A stretch of 64,000 nucleotides of DNA from Bolinopsis microptera (Eukaryota > Ctenophora > Tentaculata > Lobata > Bolinopsidae): positions 12,916,340-12,980,339 of the forward strand of contig NC_087081.1 in assembly GCF_026151205.1 (NCBI RefSeq). The letters run 5' to 3'. Below the pieces are notes generated by a model. The model was given only the letters and a program-made list of their open reading frames with translations, was not told the origin of the DNA and made no database searches. Made by a program: the position numbers and the translations under genes. Of the stretch, positions 27,444-36,905 are shown piece after piece; position 1 is the first letter of the stretch, and the number at the start of each line of letters is the position of its first letter.

Positions 27444-27934
27444 GCTAAAACGTGAATCTAAATGTAAAAGTACACTTACAAATAGAGTAGATAAGTACTG
27501 GAACAGGCGTACTCTTCACGTTGCTGGAAAATCTTCTAGTCAAGACTTTACTAGATTCTTTACTGGAACTGTAACTTCTACGTCTATCACTCCTGAGTAG
27601 ATAAGTACGAAAAGTAAGGTTGCTAAACTTACGCAAAACTCACTAACAACCTAGGTAATACTGTACTGAATCTACAAACGGCTGTAAACTGGGTGCTCGT
27701 TAAAACGATAGCACTGGAATATACAGGTACCACAAAATGCGTAGCAACACTTACCAATTCTAGTAGGAAGTACTGAAGATCTAAGTCAACCTCCACGTAA
27801 TTCTTCTGAACTGCGACGTAACCCGAACTTAGCTTAGCAAATGACAACGTTAGGATCTAATCGAAACTATACTGAATATAGGTGATAATAGAAGGATCAC
27901 GAGCAAAATAGCAACACTAAAAGTGGCCTCCAGA
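27444..27934 (-). promoter_or_regulatory. 5' leader and tRNA primer-binding site of the LTR element
   Basis: About 490 bp between the 5' LTR and Gag. Two bases inside the LTR the element strand reads TGGAGGCCACTTTTAG. A TGG-starting sequence here is the expected form of a primer-binding site complementary to a tRNA 3' end; I cannot name the tRNA. Confidence 0.6.
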
Positions 27935-28625
27935 TATAGAAAACGGAGTTCTCTTGGTATTTAGTGTATGCTAGTCAAGCTCTAGTCACGAAGCACGAAA
28001 CGGCAGGGCGTACCGTATAGTAGAAATGAAACGAGTATATTAAAAAGGATAATTAATTAAAAGGAGAAAGTTATACAAAGTGAACGTCAACAGAGAAAAC
28101 TTCCAAGTGTTCGCTCCAAGCGATTGCCGTGAATATAGATCACACTACGTGTCTAGTCACACTGGAATAGTACTCAGTTAAACTGGCTACTTGACAATCG
28201 AATCCCTTAAAATGATTAAGGGGCAACTAAGAAGTGAGCTCTCCACTTCCGGCTCTCCGGGTATACTCTCAAAATCTACGTCACGCCACACTGCGTGACG
28301 GCACAACGCATCTGCTTGCACCACGTGACACGCTGTCTCGCCAATGAGCACTCCACTAGCAGTCACCCTGTGTCCGCGAGGACCAACCACAGGTCTGGCT
28401 GTTAGTCAGGTGCAAAGTGAGCGGACGGCTCGTTACAGACAGTTAGTCTGACAGTAGTTCTGCCAGCCAACCGACTTACACTCAAAATGTGTAACTCCCA
28501 AATACGAACATATAAAAACATTGGTTAATATATACCCGGAAACACATACTAAATTCTACGTCCCGTAAACGTTATACTAAAACTAAGATATCCTAAAAGA
28601 TATCTCTAAATACCATATTACAACA
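27935..28625 (-). repeat. 5' LTR of the Ty3/Gypsy element
   Basis: 691 bp, nearly identical to 20208-20896. It is followed directly by CCTC and then by the minisatellite in register. Confidence 0.95.
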
Positions 28626-29905
28626 CCTCATTCCCTCACTACTTTCGTTCTGATACCCCTCATTCCCTCACTACTTTCGTTCTGATACCCCTCATTCCCT
28701 CACTACTTTCATTCTGATACCCCTCATTCCCTCACTACTTTCGTTCTGATATCCCTCATTTCCTCACTACTTTCGTTCTGATATCCCTCATTTCCTCACT
28801 ACTTTCGTTCTGATATCCCTCATTCGCTCACTACTTTCGTTCTGATATCCCTCATTCCCTCACTACTTTCGTTCTGATATCCCTCATTCCGGCATTCCCT
28901 CACTACTTTCGTTCTGATACCCCTTATTCCCTCACTACTTTCGTTCTGATATCCCTCATTCCCTCACTACTTTCGTTCTGATATCCCTCATTCCCTCACT
29001 ACTTTCGTTCTGATATCCCTCATTCCCTCACTACTTTTGTTCTGATACCCCTCATTCCCTCACTACTTTCGTTCTGATACCCCTCATTCCCTCACTACTT
29101 TCGTTCTGATATCCCTCATTCCCTCACTACTTTCGTTCTGATATCCCTCATTCCATCACTTCTTTCGTTTTGATATCCCTCATTCCCTTACTACTTTCGT
29201 TCTGATACCCCTCATTCCCTCACTACTTTCGTTCTGATACCCCTCATTCCCTCATTACTTTCGTTCTGATACCCCTCATTCCCTCACTACTTTCGTTCTG
29301 ATACCCCTGATTCCCTCACTACTTTTGTTCTGATACCCCTCATTTCCTCACTACTTTCGTTCTGATACCCCTCATTCCCTCACTACTTTCGTTCTGATAT
29401 CCCTCATTCCCTCACTACTTTCGTTCTGATATCCCTCATTCCCTCACTTCTTTCGTTCTGATATCCCTCATTCCCTCACTTCTTTCGTTCTGGTATCCCT
29501 CATTCCCTCACTACTTTCGTTCTGATACCCCTCATTCCCTCACTACTTTCGTTCTGATATCCCTCATTCCCTCACTACTTTCGTTCTGATATCCCTCATT
29601 CCCTCACTTCTTTCGTTCTGATACCCCTCATTCCCTCACTACTTTCGTTCTGATACCCCTCATTCCCTCACTACTTTCGTTCTGATATCCCTCATTCCCT
29701 CACTACTTTCGTTCTGATATCCCTCATTCCCTCACTACTTTCGTTCTGATACCCCTCATTCCCTCACTACTTTCGTTCTGATACCCCTCATTCCCTCACT
29801 ACTTTCGTTCTGATACCCCTCATTCCCTCACTACTTTCGTTCTGATACCCCTCATTCCCTCACTACTTTCGTTCTGATATCTTTCTTCCCTTACTTTCGT
29901 TTTGA
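28626..29905 (+). repeat. 32-bp pyrimidine-rich minisatellite, right block (about 40 units)
   Basis: Continuation of the array left of the LTR element, same unit and orientation. The outermost units at both ends of the whole array share a variant word, TTGATAAACTGATATCC or CTGATAAACTGATATCC, as expected if array edges are older and homogenised less than the centre. Confidence 0.97.
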
Positions 29906-30346
29906 TAAACTGATATCCTTCACTACTGGCTTGTAGAATTGTAGAATTTGGCTGATCCACTGCATGGCACTCTTCGCCGTGTAAGTTCAGTATATAATTA
30001 AGATCATTGATTAAACAACAGACCAGAACTTGAGAAACCACACAATTTAGCCTAACCTGTTACTAGTATTCGGGTATACCATCTATACTATACCGCCTGA
30101 ATGGAGGAGTGATCATTAATCCCTCTAGTCAGTGGGATTCATTACATTTGAGTTCCATCTTGTACTCTTCATGGTAAAAGACGTATGACAATTCAGCAAA
30201 ATACAAGTACGGCGCAGGGTACCCATTGTGTTCATGTTGTGTTCATTTTGTGTTCATTTTGTGTTCATTTTATTTTATACTCATGGCAATTGCTTGCCAC
30301 TCAATCACAACCCCTCCTTTAATTTGTTAACATTTTCACGTTGCAG
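29906..30346 (+). other. Intron tail before exon at 30347
   Basis: About 440 bp with no repeat or exon. There is a small TTGTGTTCATT repeat near 30230-30265. It ends with AACATTTTCACGTTGCAG, the acceptor for the next exon. Confidence 0.5.
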
Positions 30347-30430
30347 GGGGCGTTGTTCCTACTTTAGTGGAACTAGCGAACAGTTCTGTTTCGGCTCCTC
30401 CAGTACCTCCTCCTCGTCCACCCTCTCCCG
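30347..30430 (+). CDS. Proline-rich adaptor-like gene, exon with PPVPPPRPP motif
   Basis: 84-bp exon between acceptor CACGTTGCAG and donor CCCG|GTAAAT. Phase agrees with its neighbours: it receives two bases to complete a codon and carries one base forward. It encodes VPTLVELANSSVSAPPV followed by PPPRPPSP. The APPVPPPRPPSP run fits the class of PxxP ligands bound by SH3 or WW domains. That the three reading-phase joins around it agree without forcing is the main evidence that the exon is real. Confidence 0.7.
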
Positions 30431-31034
30431 GTAAATCTTATTCATTTACCTTTTACCTTCCTGTTGACGGATAATTCTTTTATAATTGTGTACCCTTTTC
30501 ATGTTTGTTAACAGTTATTCTTTGTTTTTTTTCCATTATTCTGTTATATTGACGAACACTAGATTAGTGTCCGTATCAACACTTGGAGGCCCTACAAATA
30601 AAGTCTAACATTACTATTTCGGGTATCAGGGCTCTGAAAAAGTCTAGTTCACAACTTAGTAGGAATGTTTGGGGTTTCAATGGACTTACAGCAAACGTTG
30701 AGGACTGTGACTATATTAATTTGTAGCGTAATTGAACGGCAGCAAATGACTTTACAGAGAACACGAACAATATATAAAACGTACACGAATGACAAATAGT
30801 AACAAATTAACAATAACTTTGTAGCGTAGACAAATAGCAATATTAACTTTGCAGCGCACACAAACAGTAATAATAACTTTGCAGCGTACATGAACAGTAA
30901 TAATAACTTTGCAGCGTACACGACCAGAAATGATAACTTTACAGCGTACACGACCAGTAATAATATCTTTGCAGCGTACACGAACAGTAATAATAACCTT
31001 GCAGCGTACACGAACAGCAATAATAACTTTGCAG
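30431..31034 (+). other. 604-bp intron whose 3' half is a splice-site-bearing repeat
   Basis: Starts at GTAAATC. Its 3' part is the 30-bp tandem repeat described separately, so the acceptor used for the next exon is one of several equivalent copies. Confidence 0.6.
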
Positions 31035-31045
31035 CGTACACGAAC
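30811..31045 (+). repeat. 30-bp tandem repeat with a 3' splice site in each unit
   Basis: About eight units in strict 30-bp register, each built as AGTAATAATAACTTTGCAG then CGTACACGAAC. In every unit TAATAAC resembles a branch point and CTTTGCAG or its variant is a good acceptor. AG acceptors fall at 30854, 30884, 30914, 30944, 30974, 31004 and 31034. From each of these the host frame stays open and adds a 10-residue repeat of the AYTNSNNNFA type. A more degenerate unit at 30824 is followed by an in-frame stop. Poorer copies extend upstream to about 30735. Confidence 0.9.
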
Positions 31046-31197
31046 GTCCCCAGTCCAGCCACCAGCAGCACATCAGACCCCAAAAAACCAGCTCTTCCCC
31101 GGAGAACAAACAGTTCTAAGCGTAAACCTCCCAGTAGAACAGGGAGTTTGAACAAGGGACTAGACACTTGTTCCCGGAAACACGGCAGCAGCGCCAG
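31035..31197 (+). CDS. Proline-rich adaptor-like gene, exon with PKKPALPRR motif
   Basis: 163-bp exon from acceptor CTTTGCAG|CG (the last unit of the 30-bp repeat) to donor GCCAG|GTTAGA. With the preceding exon the join reads through as PSP-AYTNVPSP. It encodes DPKKPALPRRTNSSKRKPPS (PxxPxR SH3-ligand pattern, strongly basic) and carries two bases forward. The 5' edge is uncertain, since any of six upstream in-frame acceptors could lengthen it by multiples of 10 codons. YTNV fits the Tyr-x-Asn pattern recognised by Grb2-type SH2 domains when phosphorylated. This is a motif-level inference, not a homology assignment. Confidence 0.7.
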
Positions 31198-31599
31198 GTT
31201 AGAATACTTCATCTCCTTATATGGGCATCACGCGATTTCTACATCTGATTATACTATTATAGAAGTATATACTTCATCAATCTCCACAGTTTTATTTTTG
31301 TGTAAATTGTGATCAAGATTTGAAGCCATTTTCACTTTTTAAACATCATCATGGTCCCCTGAGCATCCATTGTTTTTTAAATCAAATCCCTCCCCCCTCC
31401 GCAAAATTATGGAAGGGAGTGCCAACCGTAATATATGTTTCCGTAAAATTCTAAGGTGGAATTTCACGGGTTTGTGCAGGGCTTCTTGAATATTGGCTTA
31501 ATAAATTGAACGGTTATTTGCAGTCTCCGCGGGCTTTATGTTATAGCAAAATTCTTAGCTACGCAATATATTGCGCTTAGATGAGAAATATGGACCCGT

Positions 31600-31614
31600 A
31601 CGTTTCAATACATA
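31600..31614. repeat. LINE target-site duplication, left copy
   Basis: ACGTTTCAATACATA here and ACGTTTCAATAAATA at 35147-35161 differ at one base and bracket the LINE, as expected from target-primed reverse transcription. Confidence 0.8.
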
Positions 31615-31640
31615 CACATGTTACATGGTAAGGTCTCCTC

Positions 31641-32045
31641 CTAGTCGTTGGAGTGGCCTGCATCACACACATCGCGTTGGCGGCGTAACATATGTCTCCA
31701 CTGTACTCGGTTGGTAGCCAAAGCTTCTGTTGTGTCGTTGTCGATGTTTTCAACACCTGTAAACTTAGCAGCATCTTCGAGTACGCAGGACTTCCAGTTC
31801 TTACGGGGTCTGCCCCTTGACCTCTTTCCATAGTTTGGCTTCCAGTTCAACAGAAACCTCGGTAGTCTAGAGTCTGGCATTCTAACTACATGTCCATACC
31901 AACGTAGCCTGGCAGCACTGATGAAAGTCTCAACTGACTTGATGCCAGCCCTCCTAAGAACTTCGTCGTTGGTTACATGAAAGAACCATTTAATCCTAAG
32001 GATCCTTCTCAAGGAGGTTTGATGGAAAACCTCGAAACGTTTCAT
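31641..32045 (-). pseudogene. C-terminal part of the LINE ORF, out of frame
   Basis: 134 codons continuing the LINE protein in another frame. It contains FHQTSLRRILRIKWF, LRWYGHVVRMPDSRLPRFLL and KRSRGRPRKNW, a module found at the end of many RTE-like and related LINE proteins. The frame change lies at about 32080-32090, where one base appears missing relative to an expected LLYGAEVW-like segment. It ends with a normal stop close to the element's 3' end. Confidence 0.85.
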
Positions 32046-34897
32046 CTGCTTTTTGGTGGTGTTCCAGACTTCAGCTCCATAAACAAGATGGTGAGGACAG
32101 CAGCCCTATAGATCCTGATCTTGGTTGGAGTCTTTATAGTTCTGCTATTCCAAATGTTCCAGAGCTGATGAAAGGCGCCATTAGCCTTCTGGATACGGAC
32201 ATCCAGGTCTCTGTTGATTGTCCCATCCCCACTAATAGTTGCACCCAGGTAGACAAAGTTGCTAACCTGCTCGACGGGTTCACCCTCAACCGACAGCTCA
32301 ATACAATCATCCTTGATGAAAGGTCGCTGGGAGGCGCACTTGCTTACAGCCATGCATTGGGTCTTCTTTGCATTTATTCTGAGCCCAGCGTAGGAGCTGT
32401 AATGAACTAATAGATCAGTTGATTCCTGTAGGCCTTCCCCTGAGTTGTCCATAATAGCCATGTCATCAGCATAATCGGTGTCCAGAATGACCTTTTCCTC
32501 GACCGTCTTCATCTCTTTCTGCAGCACTGCGCCTTGACTGATGATCTTGTTGGTCTCAGCCAGAAATGCAGAAAAGTTTAGGCAGAAATTAAAGACAGGA
32601 GGTGCTTGAATGTCACCCTGACCTGTGCCTGAGTTAACATCAAACCAGTCTGTCAGCTCCCCATTAACCCTCACGGCACTCATGGTACCCCCAAAAAATG
32701 ACTGAAATATTCTGACATATTTTTCAGGCAGCCCATAGTGTCTCATACTGCACCAAATAAAGTCCCTTCTGATAGAATCGAACGCTGCCTTGAAATCCAC
32801 AAAATTAATGTAAAGAGGAATGTTAAACTCAAGACAGTTATGAATAATAGTTCGGAGAGAATAAATCTGATCAATACATGAGCGGTTCTGTCTAAATCCG
32901 CACTGATTCTCCCTGAGGAGACACTCCATACCAGCATGTAACCGCTTAAGAAGAATCATCTGAAAAAGCTTGGATGCTGTAGACCTTAAGGTGATCCCTC
33001 TGTTGTTCCCGCAGACTGAAGTGTCTCCTTTCTTCCCAATAACAATGATCACACCCTTTAACCAATCTTCAGGAACAGTCTCTTCTTCCCACACTTTCTT
33101 GAATAGACACTCTAGTTGATCAACTAGAGCACTCGCACCATACTTCAGTTGCTCGTTAGTTATCCCGTCCACTCCTGGGCTTTTGTTGTTCTTAAGCTTT
33201 GTCAGGGAATAACTAATCTCGTCTCTGGTGGGTGGTCCATCCGAACAAGAGAGAGAGTTAAAGTGGGGTTGGGGTGGTACTGTATCAAGGTCGGCAAGGT
33301 TGACACTTGATGATGGGGGGTTCAGAAGTTCAGTAAAGTGCTCCTTCCACCTATCCCTCTGCTGTTGGGGATCCGTGATCTTCCTACCGTCCTTGTCCCG
33401 GACACAAGATGCTTGAGGCTTCTTGTTCTTACCAGAGATCTTCTTGATCTTTGCCCATACCTCACGCTGCTGACCTTTGCTCGCTGCTTCCTCAAGATCA
33501 GTAGCTACTCTAACTGCCCAGTTATTGTCGTCTAGCTTGCTGCTTTTCTTGACTAACTTATTAAGTTTAGAATACTCTGACCTGTTAGTGTCCGAGTTTG
33601 GGTCTTTGCGCTTAAACTGTGCCCGCTGAGTCAATAAATCCTTGGTCTTCCGTGACAGGTGTTGCTCCTTTGCCTTCCGGGGTCTTTTGCCTAGTACCTC
33701 CAGTGAGACATCAGTGACGGTCTGACTGAGATTACGCCACATATCCTCGAGGTCGACCTCACTATCCAGACTTGCAAATCGGTTTTGAAGAGCCACATTG
33801 TACTCTAAAACCGTAGTACTATCCCTCAGGCGCTCAATGGCAGTCACATTGGGCCTGTTGGTGTTGATCTTTGTCACTGACTGAAGTTTGATTTTCAGCA
33901 GTCCTAGAACCAGATAATGATCGGAGCCGATGTCTGCCCCGCGACATACCCTAACATCAAAAAGTGACTGACGAAACCGCTTTCCAATGCAGATATGATC
34001 TATCTGATTGACGGTGAGCCCGTTGGGGGACCGCCATGTTCCCTTGTGAATGTTCTTGTGCTCGAAGAGAGTTCCCCCGATGACAAGCTGGTTCGTCGCA
34101 CAGAAATCCACAAGTCTTGTCCCGTTGTCATTTGATGAGCTATGGAGTGATTCCCCACCGATGACCGCTTCACTTCCATATCTGCCTGATGTTACTTTTG
34201 CATTAAAATCGCCGAGCAGTAACTTGATATCGTGACGAGGTAGCCCATCAAATGTATCTGTGAGTGTCCTATAAAACTTATCTTTCTCACTCTCCTCTGC
34301 ACCCTCAGTTGGAGCATAGGCCACAACAACAGAGATGTTGATTTGCTTACTATGCAGCCTAGCAGTTAAAACCCGCTCCGATGTGGGAGTGAACGATATC
34401 AGGGAGTTTCTGATTCGTTTTGAAAGACTGAGACCGACTCCCTGTCTCTTGATCCCGTCGACTCTACCGGAATGGATGAGTAGACTGCCATTGTCCAGTA
34501 GAGTGGTGCCAGATCCAGGCATGTGAGTCTCGGTGATCCCCAAAAGATCCAATCTGTACTGATCAATGTTTTTACTAAGTTGGTAGAGCTGTGTAGATGA
34601 GCTGACAAGAGATAAAACGTTCCATGTTCCAAAACGTAAAAACTGTTTGCAATAATTTACTGGATTGGATTTGTTGGAAGCAGGGTCAACATGGATGATC
34701 TGTTGACTAATAAATCTGGTCGGATGACGAGTACCCCCTCTTCTCATCAGGCGACTGGGGTCCCGTAGGCTTTGCCCAGCCTCCGTCATGCTGGAACCAT
34801 CCGTCCTTGAATTGGAAGTAGCACTCCGTCCATTTGATGTGTGTGTTGTTTCAGTAGCGTTGTTATTTGAGGTGGAAGGGATGCTGGCCCTTCGCAC
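32042..34897 (-). CDS. LINE endonuclease-reverse transcriptase
   Basis: 951 codons. Residues about 85-335 form an exonuclease-endonuclease-phosphatase domain: FGTWNVLSL, GITETHMP, LLLGDFNAKV, IDHICIG and GSDHYLVLG carry the expected Asn, Glu, Asp and His catalytic positions. Residues about 560-830 form the reverse transcriptase: KNNKSPGVDGI, NNRGITLRSTASK, ENQCGFRQNRSC, FVDFKAAFDS, GTGQGDIQAPPVF and the catalytic DTDYADDMAI. The frame opens at GTG; in-frame ATG codons lie about 40-50 residues further in, after a Ser/Asn-rich leader, so the true start is uncertain. The enzyme nicks target DNA and copies its RNA there. It is antisense to the surrounding host gene. Confidence 0.9.
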   Translation of the reverse strand: MRRASIPSTSNNNATETTHTSNGRSATSNSRTDGSSMTEAGQSLRDPSRLMRRGGTRHPTRFISQQIIHVDPASNKSNPVNYCKQFLRFGTWNVLSLVSSSTQLYQLSKNIDQYRLDLLGITETHMPGSGTTLLDNGSLLIHSGRVDGIKRQGVGLSLSKRIRNSLISFTPTSERVLTARLHSKQINISVVVAYAPTEGAEESEKDKFYRTLTDTFDGLPRHDIKLLLGDFNAKVTSGRYGSEAVIGGESLHSSSNDNGTRLVDFCATNQLVIGGTLFEHKNIHKGTWRSPNGLTVNQIDHICIGKRFRQSLFDVRVCRGADIGSDHYLVLGLLKIKLQSVTKINTNRPNVTAIERLRDSTTVLEYNVALQNRFASLDSEVDLEDMWRNLSQTVTDVSLEVLGKRPRKAKEQHLSRKTKDLLTQRAQFKRKDPNSDTNRSEYSKLNKLVKKSSKLDDNNWAVRVATDLEEAASKGQQREVWAKIKKISGKNKKPQASCVRDKDGRKITDPQQQRDRWKEHFTELLNPPSSSVNLADLDTVPPQPHFNSLSCSDGPPTRDEISYSLTKLKNNKSPGVDGITNEQLKYGASALVDQLECLFKKVWEEETVPEDWLKGVIIVIGKKGDTSVCGNNRGITLRSTASKLFQMILLKRLHAGMECLLRENQCGFRQNRSCIDQIYSLRTIIHNCLEFNIPLYINFVDFKAAFDSIRRDFIWCSMRHYGLPEKYVRIFQSFFGGTMSAVRVNGELTDWFDVNSGTGQGDIQAPPVFNFCLNFSAFLAETNKIISQGAVLQKEMKTVEEKVILDTDYADDMAIMDNSGEGLQESTDLLVHYSSYAGLRINAKKTQCMAVSKCASQRPFIKDDCIELSVEGEPVEQVSNFVYLGATISGDGTINRDLDVRIQKANGAFHQLWNIWNSRTIKTPTKIRIYRAAVLTILFMELKSGTPPKSR

Positions 34898-35146
34898 CCG
34901 ATGAACTGCATGCAGTCCTAACGAGACAGATGTCCCGGTTATATTTTTCGACCTGTACTGGTCTAGAGCCGCAGTGTTCTGTTACCGTTCACCTGTTTTA
35001 ACTGGAATCACCCAGAACAGGCTACTAAGCTTAACAGTGGCACCTCGAGAAGGGTGTGGCTCTTCACCACGCACTACGGATCTTGGGCTCGGAGAGGTTG
35101 TGTAAGACACTTCACGAGCCCCTGGAGTTTGGAAAACCCCTTAACC

Positions 35147-35161
35147 ACGTTTCAATAAATA
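35147..35161. repeat. LINE target-site duplication, right copy
   Basis: ACGTTTCAATAAATA, matching 31600-31614 at 14 of 15 bases. Confidence 0.8.
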
Positions 35162-35894
35162 TTTAAAAGTACATATTACACCGTCGATTTGAAAAGTACG
35201 ACTAGTCCGTACTTCTCATCTTATATATTGCGTCTAAAGAAATGACATATTATAGGATATATACATTTCTGCAAGTTCCAACCCTTGATAGATATGATTG
35301 CGTTCCTGTAGCTTTGAGAGTCTGCACTAGTCCGAGAATGCCACTACCACCAATTGCTTTCTCCTATACTCTCCTTAGCCCTAAGGATATTAGAAACATG
35401 AAACGCATCCTTCATCCCTCCTTAATGTTCTGTCCAACAGATTGCTATAAAGATAAGACAACCCACTCAAACTTTCATTGTGTGCTACTTACAGTGACAA
35501 ACGATCACATAACGCCGTGTCACGTGACATAACGCCGTGTCACGTGACATAATGTAATGTCACGCCCTCGTGATATTTTCTCTGGCACCCCCGGCAGCTG
35601 TAGTGAAGCTATTTTACTGAACGTGTTTTCTGGTGGCAGCTACACAATGGTTTCATCACACAAAAGGGGGTTTAACCTAAAGGAAGATCATTAAAGAATT
35701 GCAAGATAATTCGACTATAATGACTACAACATGCTCCGATGTTCCACCTATCATTATTACATTCACCGGATGGCGAGGGAAGCGGTCAATAGCTTTTCAT
35801 TAAGCTGCTCTGAGCTGGTTCTTTTGTTTGTCTAATTTGCAATCATGGCAACAGCGGCAATCTCGGCGGGTGTTTCCCACCAGCGGTCTTACAG

Positions 35895-36330
35895 TGGTGG
35901 TTCTAAATATTCCCATAATTACGAGAACTTTCAACCAGTGAAACAGATTAGGGCTCAGCAGCAGCAGAGTTATGAGAACTGCCGCCCCTCTTGTAGCAGT
36001 AACCGCAACAGTCCCTCCCTGTACCACACATTATCAAAAAACACCCCAATCCATCACCCTAGAAGTAGAGCCTCATCATCACCAAATGGTAACGGCTCAC
36101 CCCACACCAGCGCCCTAAACATATCCGGAGGACCAAGCAGTGGTGGGACAGTATCTGATAACGGTACCAGACCCGAGTATACGACCATCCCCAGTTACCC
36201 TTCTGCTGGATCCTTGTTGACACAAAGGGTTGTTCCAAAGGAGGAGTCAGAAGGTACACCTCCACTACCTGTCAAGCAGAAGAGTTTAACTGAAACTCAG
36301 AAGAGTTTCACGACTGGGTCTACTAACTCA
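35895..36330 (+). CDS. Proline-rich adaptor-like gene, large Ser/Tyr-rich exon
   Basis: Open exon ending at a consensus donor (AACTCA|GTAAGT). I chose the acceptor GGTCTTACAG at 35894 because it receives one base, matching the two bases carried by the previous exon. AG sites at 35854 and 35883 keep the same frame but do not fit that phase, and would need another upstream exon. The 145 codons are disordered: YENFQPVKQ and SYENCRPS (two more Tyr-Glu-Asn motifs), a short QQQQ run, LYHTLSK, RPEYTTIPSYP and TPPLPVKQK (PxxPxK, SH3-ligand-like). With YTNV in the previous exon this gives three Tyr-x-Asn motifs, which suggests a Grb2-binding scaffold by motif only. Confidence 0.65.
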
Positions 36331-36357
36331 GTAAGTGTACATTTTGTAGTTTAGGTT

Positions 36358-36502
36358 AGGGGCCATCTACTTAGGATGTCCGGCAAATAGGGAGGGGGGG
36401 GGAAGGGGGGTGGTTTTGAAAATTCGGACACACCCGGACAGGGGGAGAGGGGTGGTATGAAAATCTGCGATATTGGCGAACGTCCTAAGTAGATGGCCCC
36501 TT
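36358..36502. mobile_element. Palindromic MITE, about 145 bp
   Basis: Ends TAGGGGCCATCTACTTAGGA and TCCTAAGTAGATGGCCCCTTA are inverted copies (about 27 bp with few mismatches). The centre is G-rich on the plus strand, with a run of nine or more G. It lies 27 bp inside the intron that follows the exon ending at 36330. No coding capacity. Confidence 0.8.
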
Positions 36503-36905
36503 ACGTAACGTTATTTTGTAGTTTATATTATGTAACTTTATTTTGTAGTTTAGGTTACGTAACTTTATATGTTAGCGAAATTGGAGTAAACTGGAGACTT
36601 CAAACACAAGGAAAATTTGTCCGTAATTGTTAGCTATAAATAAATAATTAGCGCTGGTAAATAATTTGGTGAATAGAGTTGCAACCATTTAGACAAGGAG
36701 TTGAAGTTTCGTGCAGACTGAATAATTAGACCAATTGTTACATATTATATGATTAGAGCTTATACTTATAGTTATAGTGAATGGAAATCTAGCGTCCGCC
36801 AAAACGAAACAACGAGCGCAATTCTTGTTAACTTGTAATTCGGAACAATTTATCAACAATGAAACATTAAATTAGTGATTAAATTAAGTGCTTGCGATTA
36901 CATAC

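Larger units (their letters stand above)
20208..28625 (-). mobile_element. Ty3/Gypsy LTR retrotransposon (fossil, young)
   Basis: An 8.4-kb element on the minus strand with near-identical terminal repeats of 689 and 691 bp and a 4-bp CCTC target duplication. The order of parts is Gag, protease, reverse transcriptase, RNase H, integrase, which places it in Ty3/Gypsy. It inserted into the 32-bp minisatellite inside a host intron, antisense to the host gene. Only a handful of LTR differences are visible, so it is a recent insertion. The coding region is broken, with about two interruptions, but otherwise all expected parts are present. I see no envelope gene and no chromodomain. Confidence 0.95.
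17943..30346 (+). other. 12.4-kb intron carrying minisatellite and LTR element
   Basis: Between two phase-compatible exons (carry one base, receive two bases). It contains the 32-bp minisatellite in two blocks, the Ty3/Gypsy element between them, and little else. The non-repeat parts, 17943-18160 and 29910-30346, show no other exon. Confidence 0.55.
31615..35146 (-). mobile_element. RTE/Craniata-type LINE, near full length
   Basis: 3.53-kb non-LTR retrotransposon on the minus strand, bracketed by a 15-bp target duplication. It retains about 250 bp of leader, an endonuclease-reverse transcriptase frame and a C-terminal region. It is interrupted by a single-base frameshift near the end of the reverse transcriptase. 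Clade assignment is from overall look: an AP-endonuclease of the type found in craniofacial-development-protein-2-like sequences, and a C-terminal RWYGHVVRM segment. A precise clade needs a tree. Confidence 0.85.
31565..35231. mobile_element. Hairpin (MITE-like) element split by the LINE
   Basis: The sequence left of the LINE (ACGCAATATATTGCG, TAGATGAGAAATATGGACCCGT) and right of it (GTCCGTACTTCTCATCTTAT, ATATTGCGTC) are imperfect inverted copies of each other. Removing the LINE and one target duplication leaves a short inverted-repeat element of roughly 150 bp. Confidence 0.55.
31198..35894 (+). other. 4.7-kb intron carrying LINE in hairpin element
   Basis: Contains the RTE-like LINE (31615-35146) in antisense to the gene. 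The remaining 31198-31550 and 35240-35894 hold no clear exon. Two tandem copies of ATAACGCCGTGTCACGTGAC lie at about 35511-35550. Confidence 0.5.

Noticed and set aside
18165-29905. CRISPR-like regular repeat
   Set aside because: Units are contiguous 32-bp copies without unique spacers, in an animal intron; this is a minisatellite.
30649-31212. 187-codon minus-strand frame rich in Leu, Phe and Val
   Set aside because: Antisense shadow of the 30-bp repeat and the exon at 31035; the sense strand has phase-matched splice sites.
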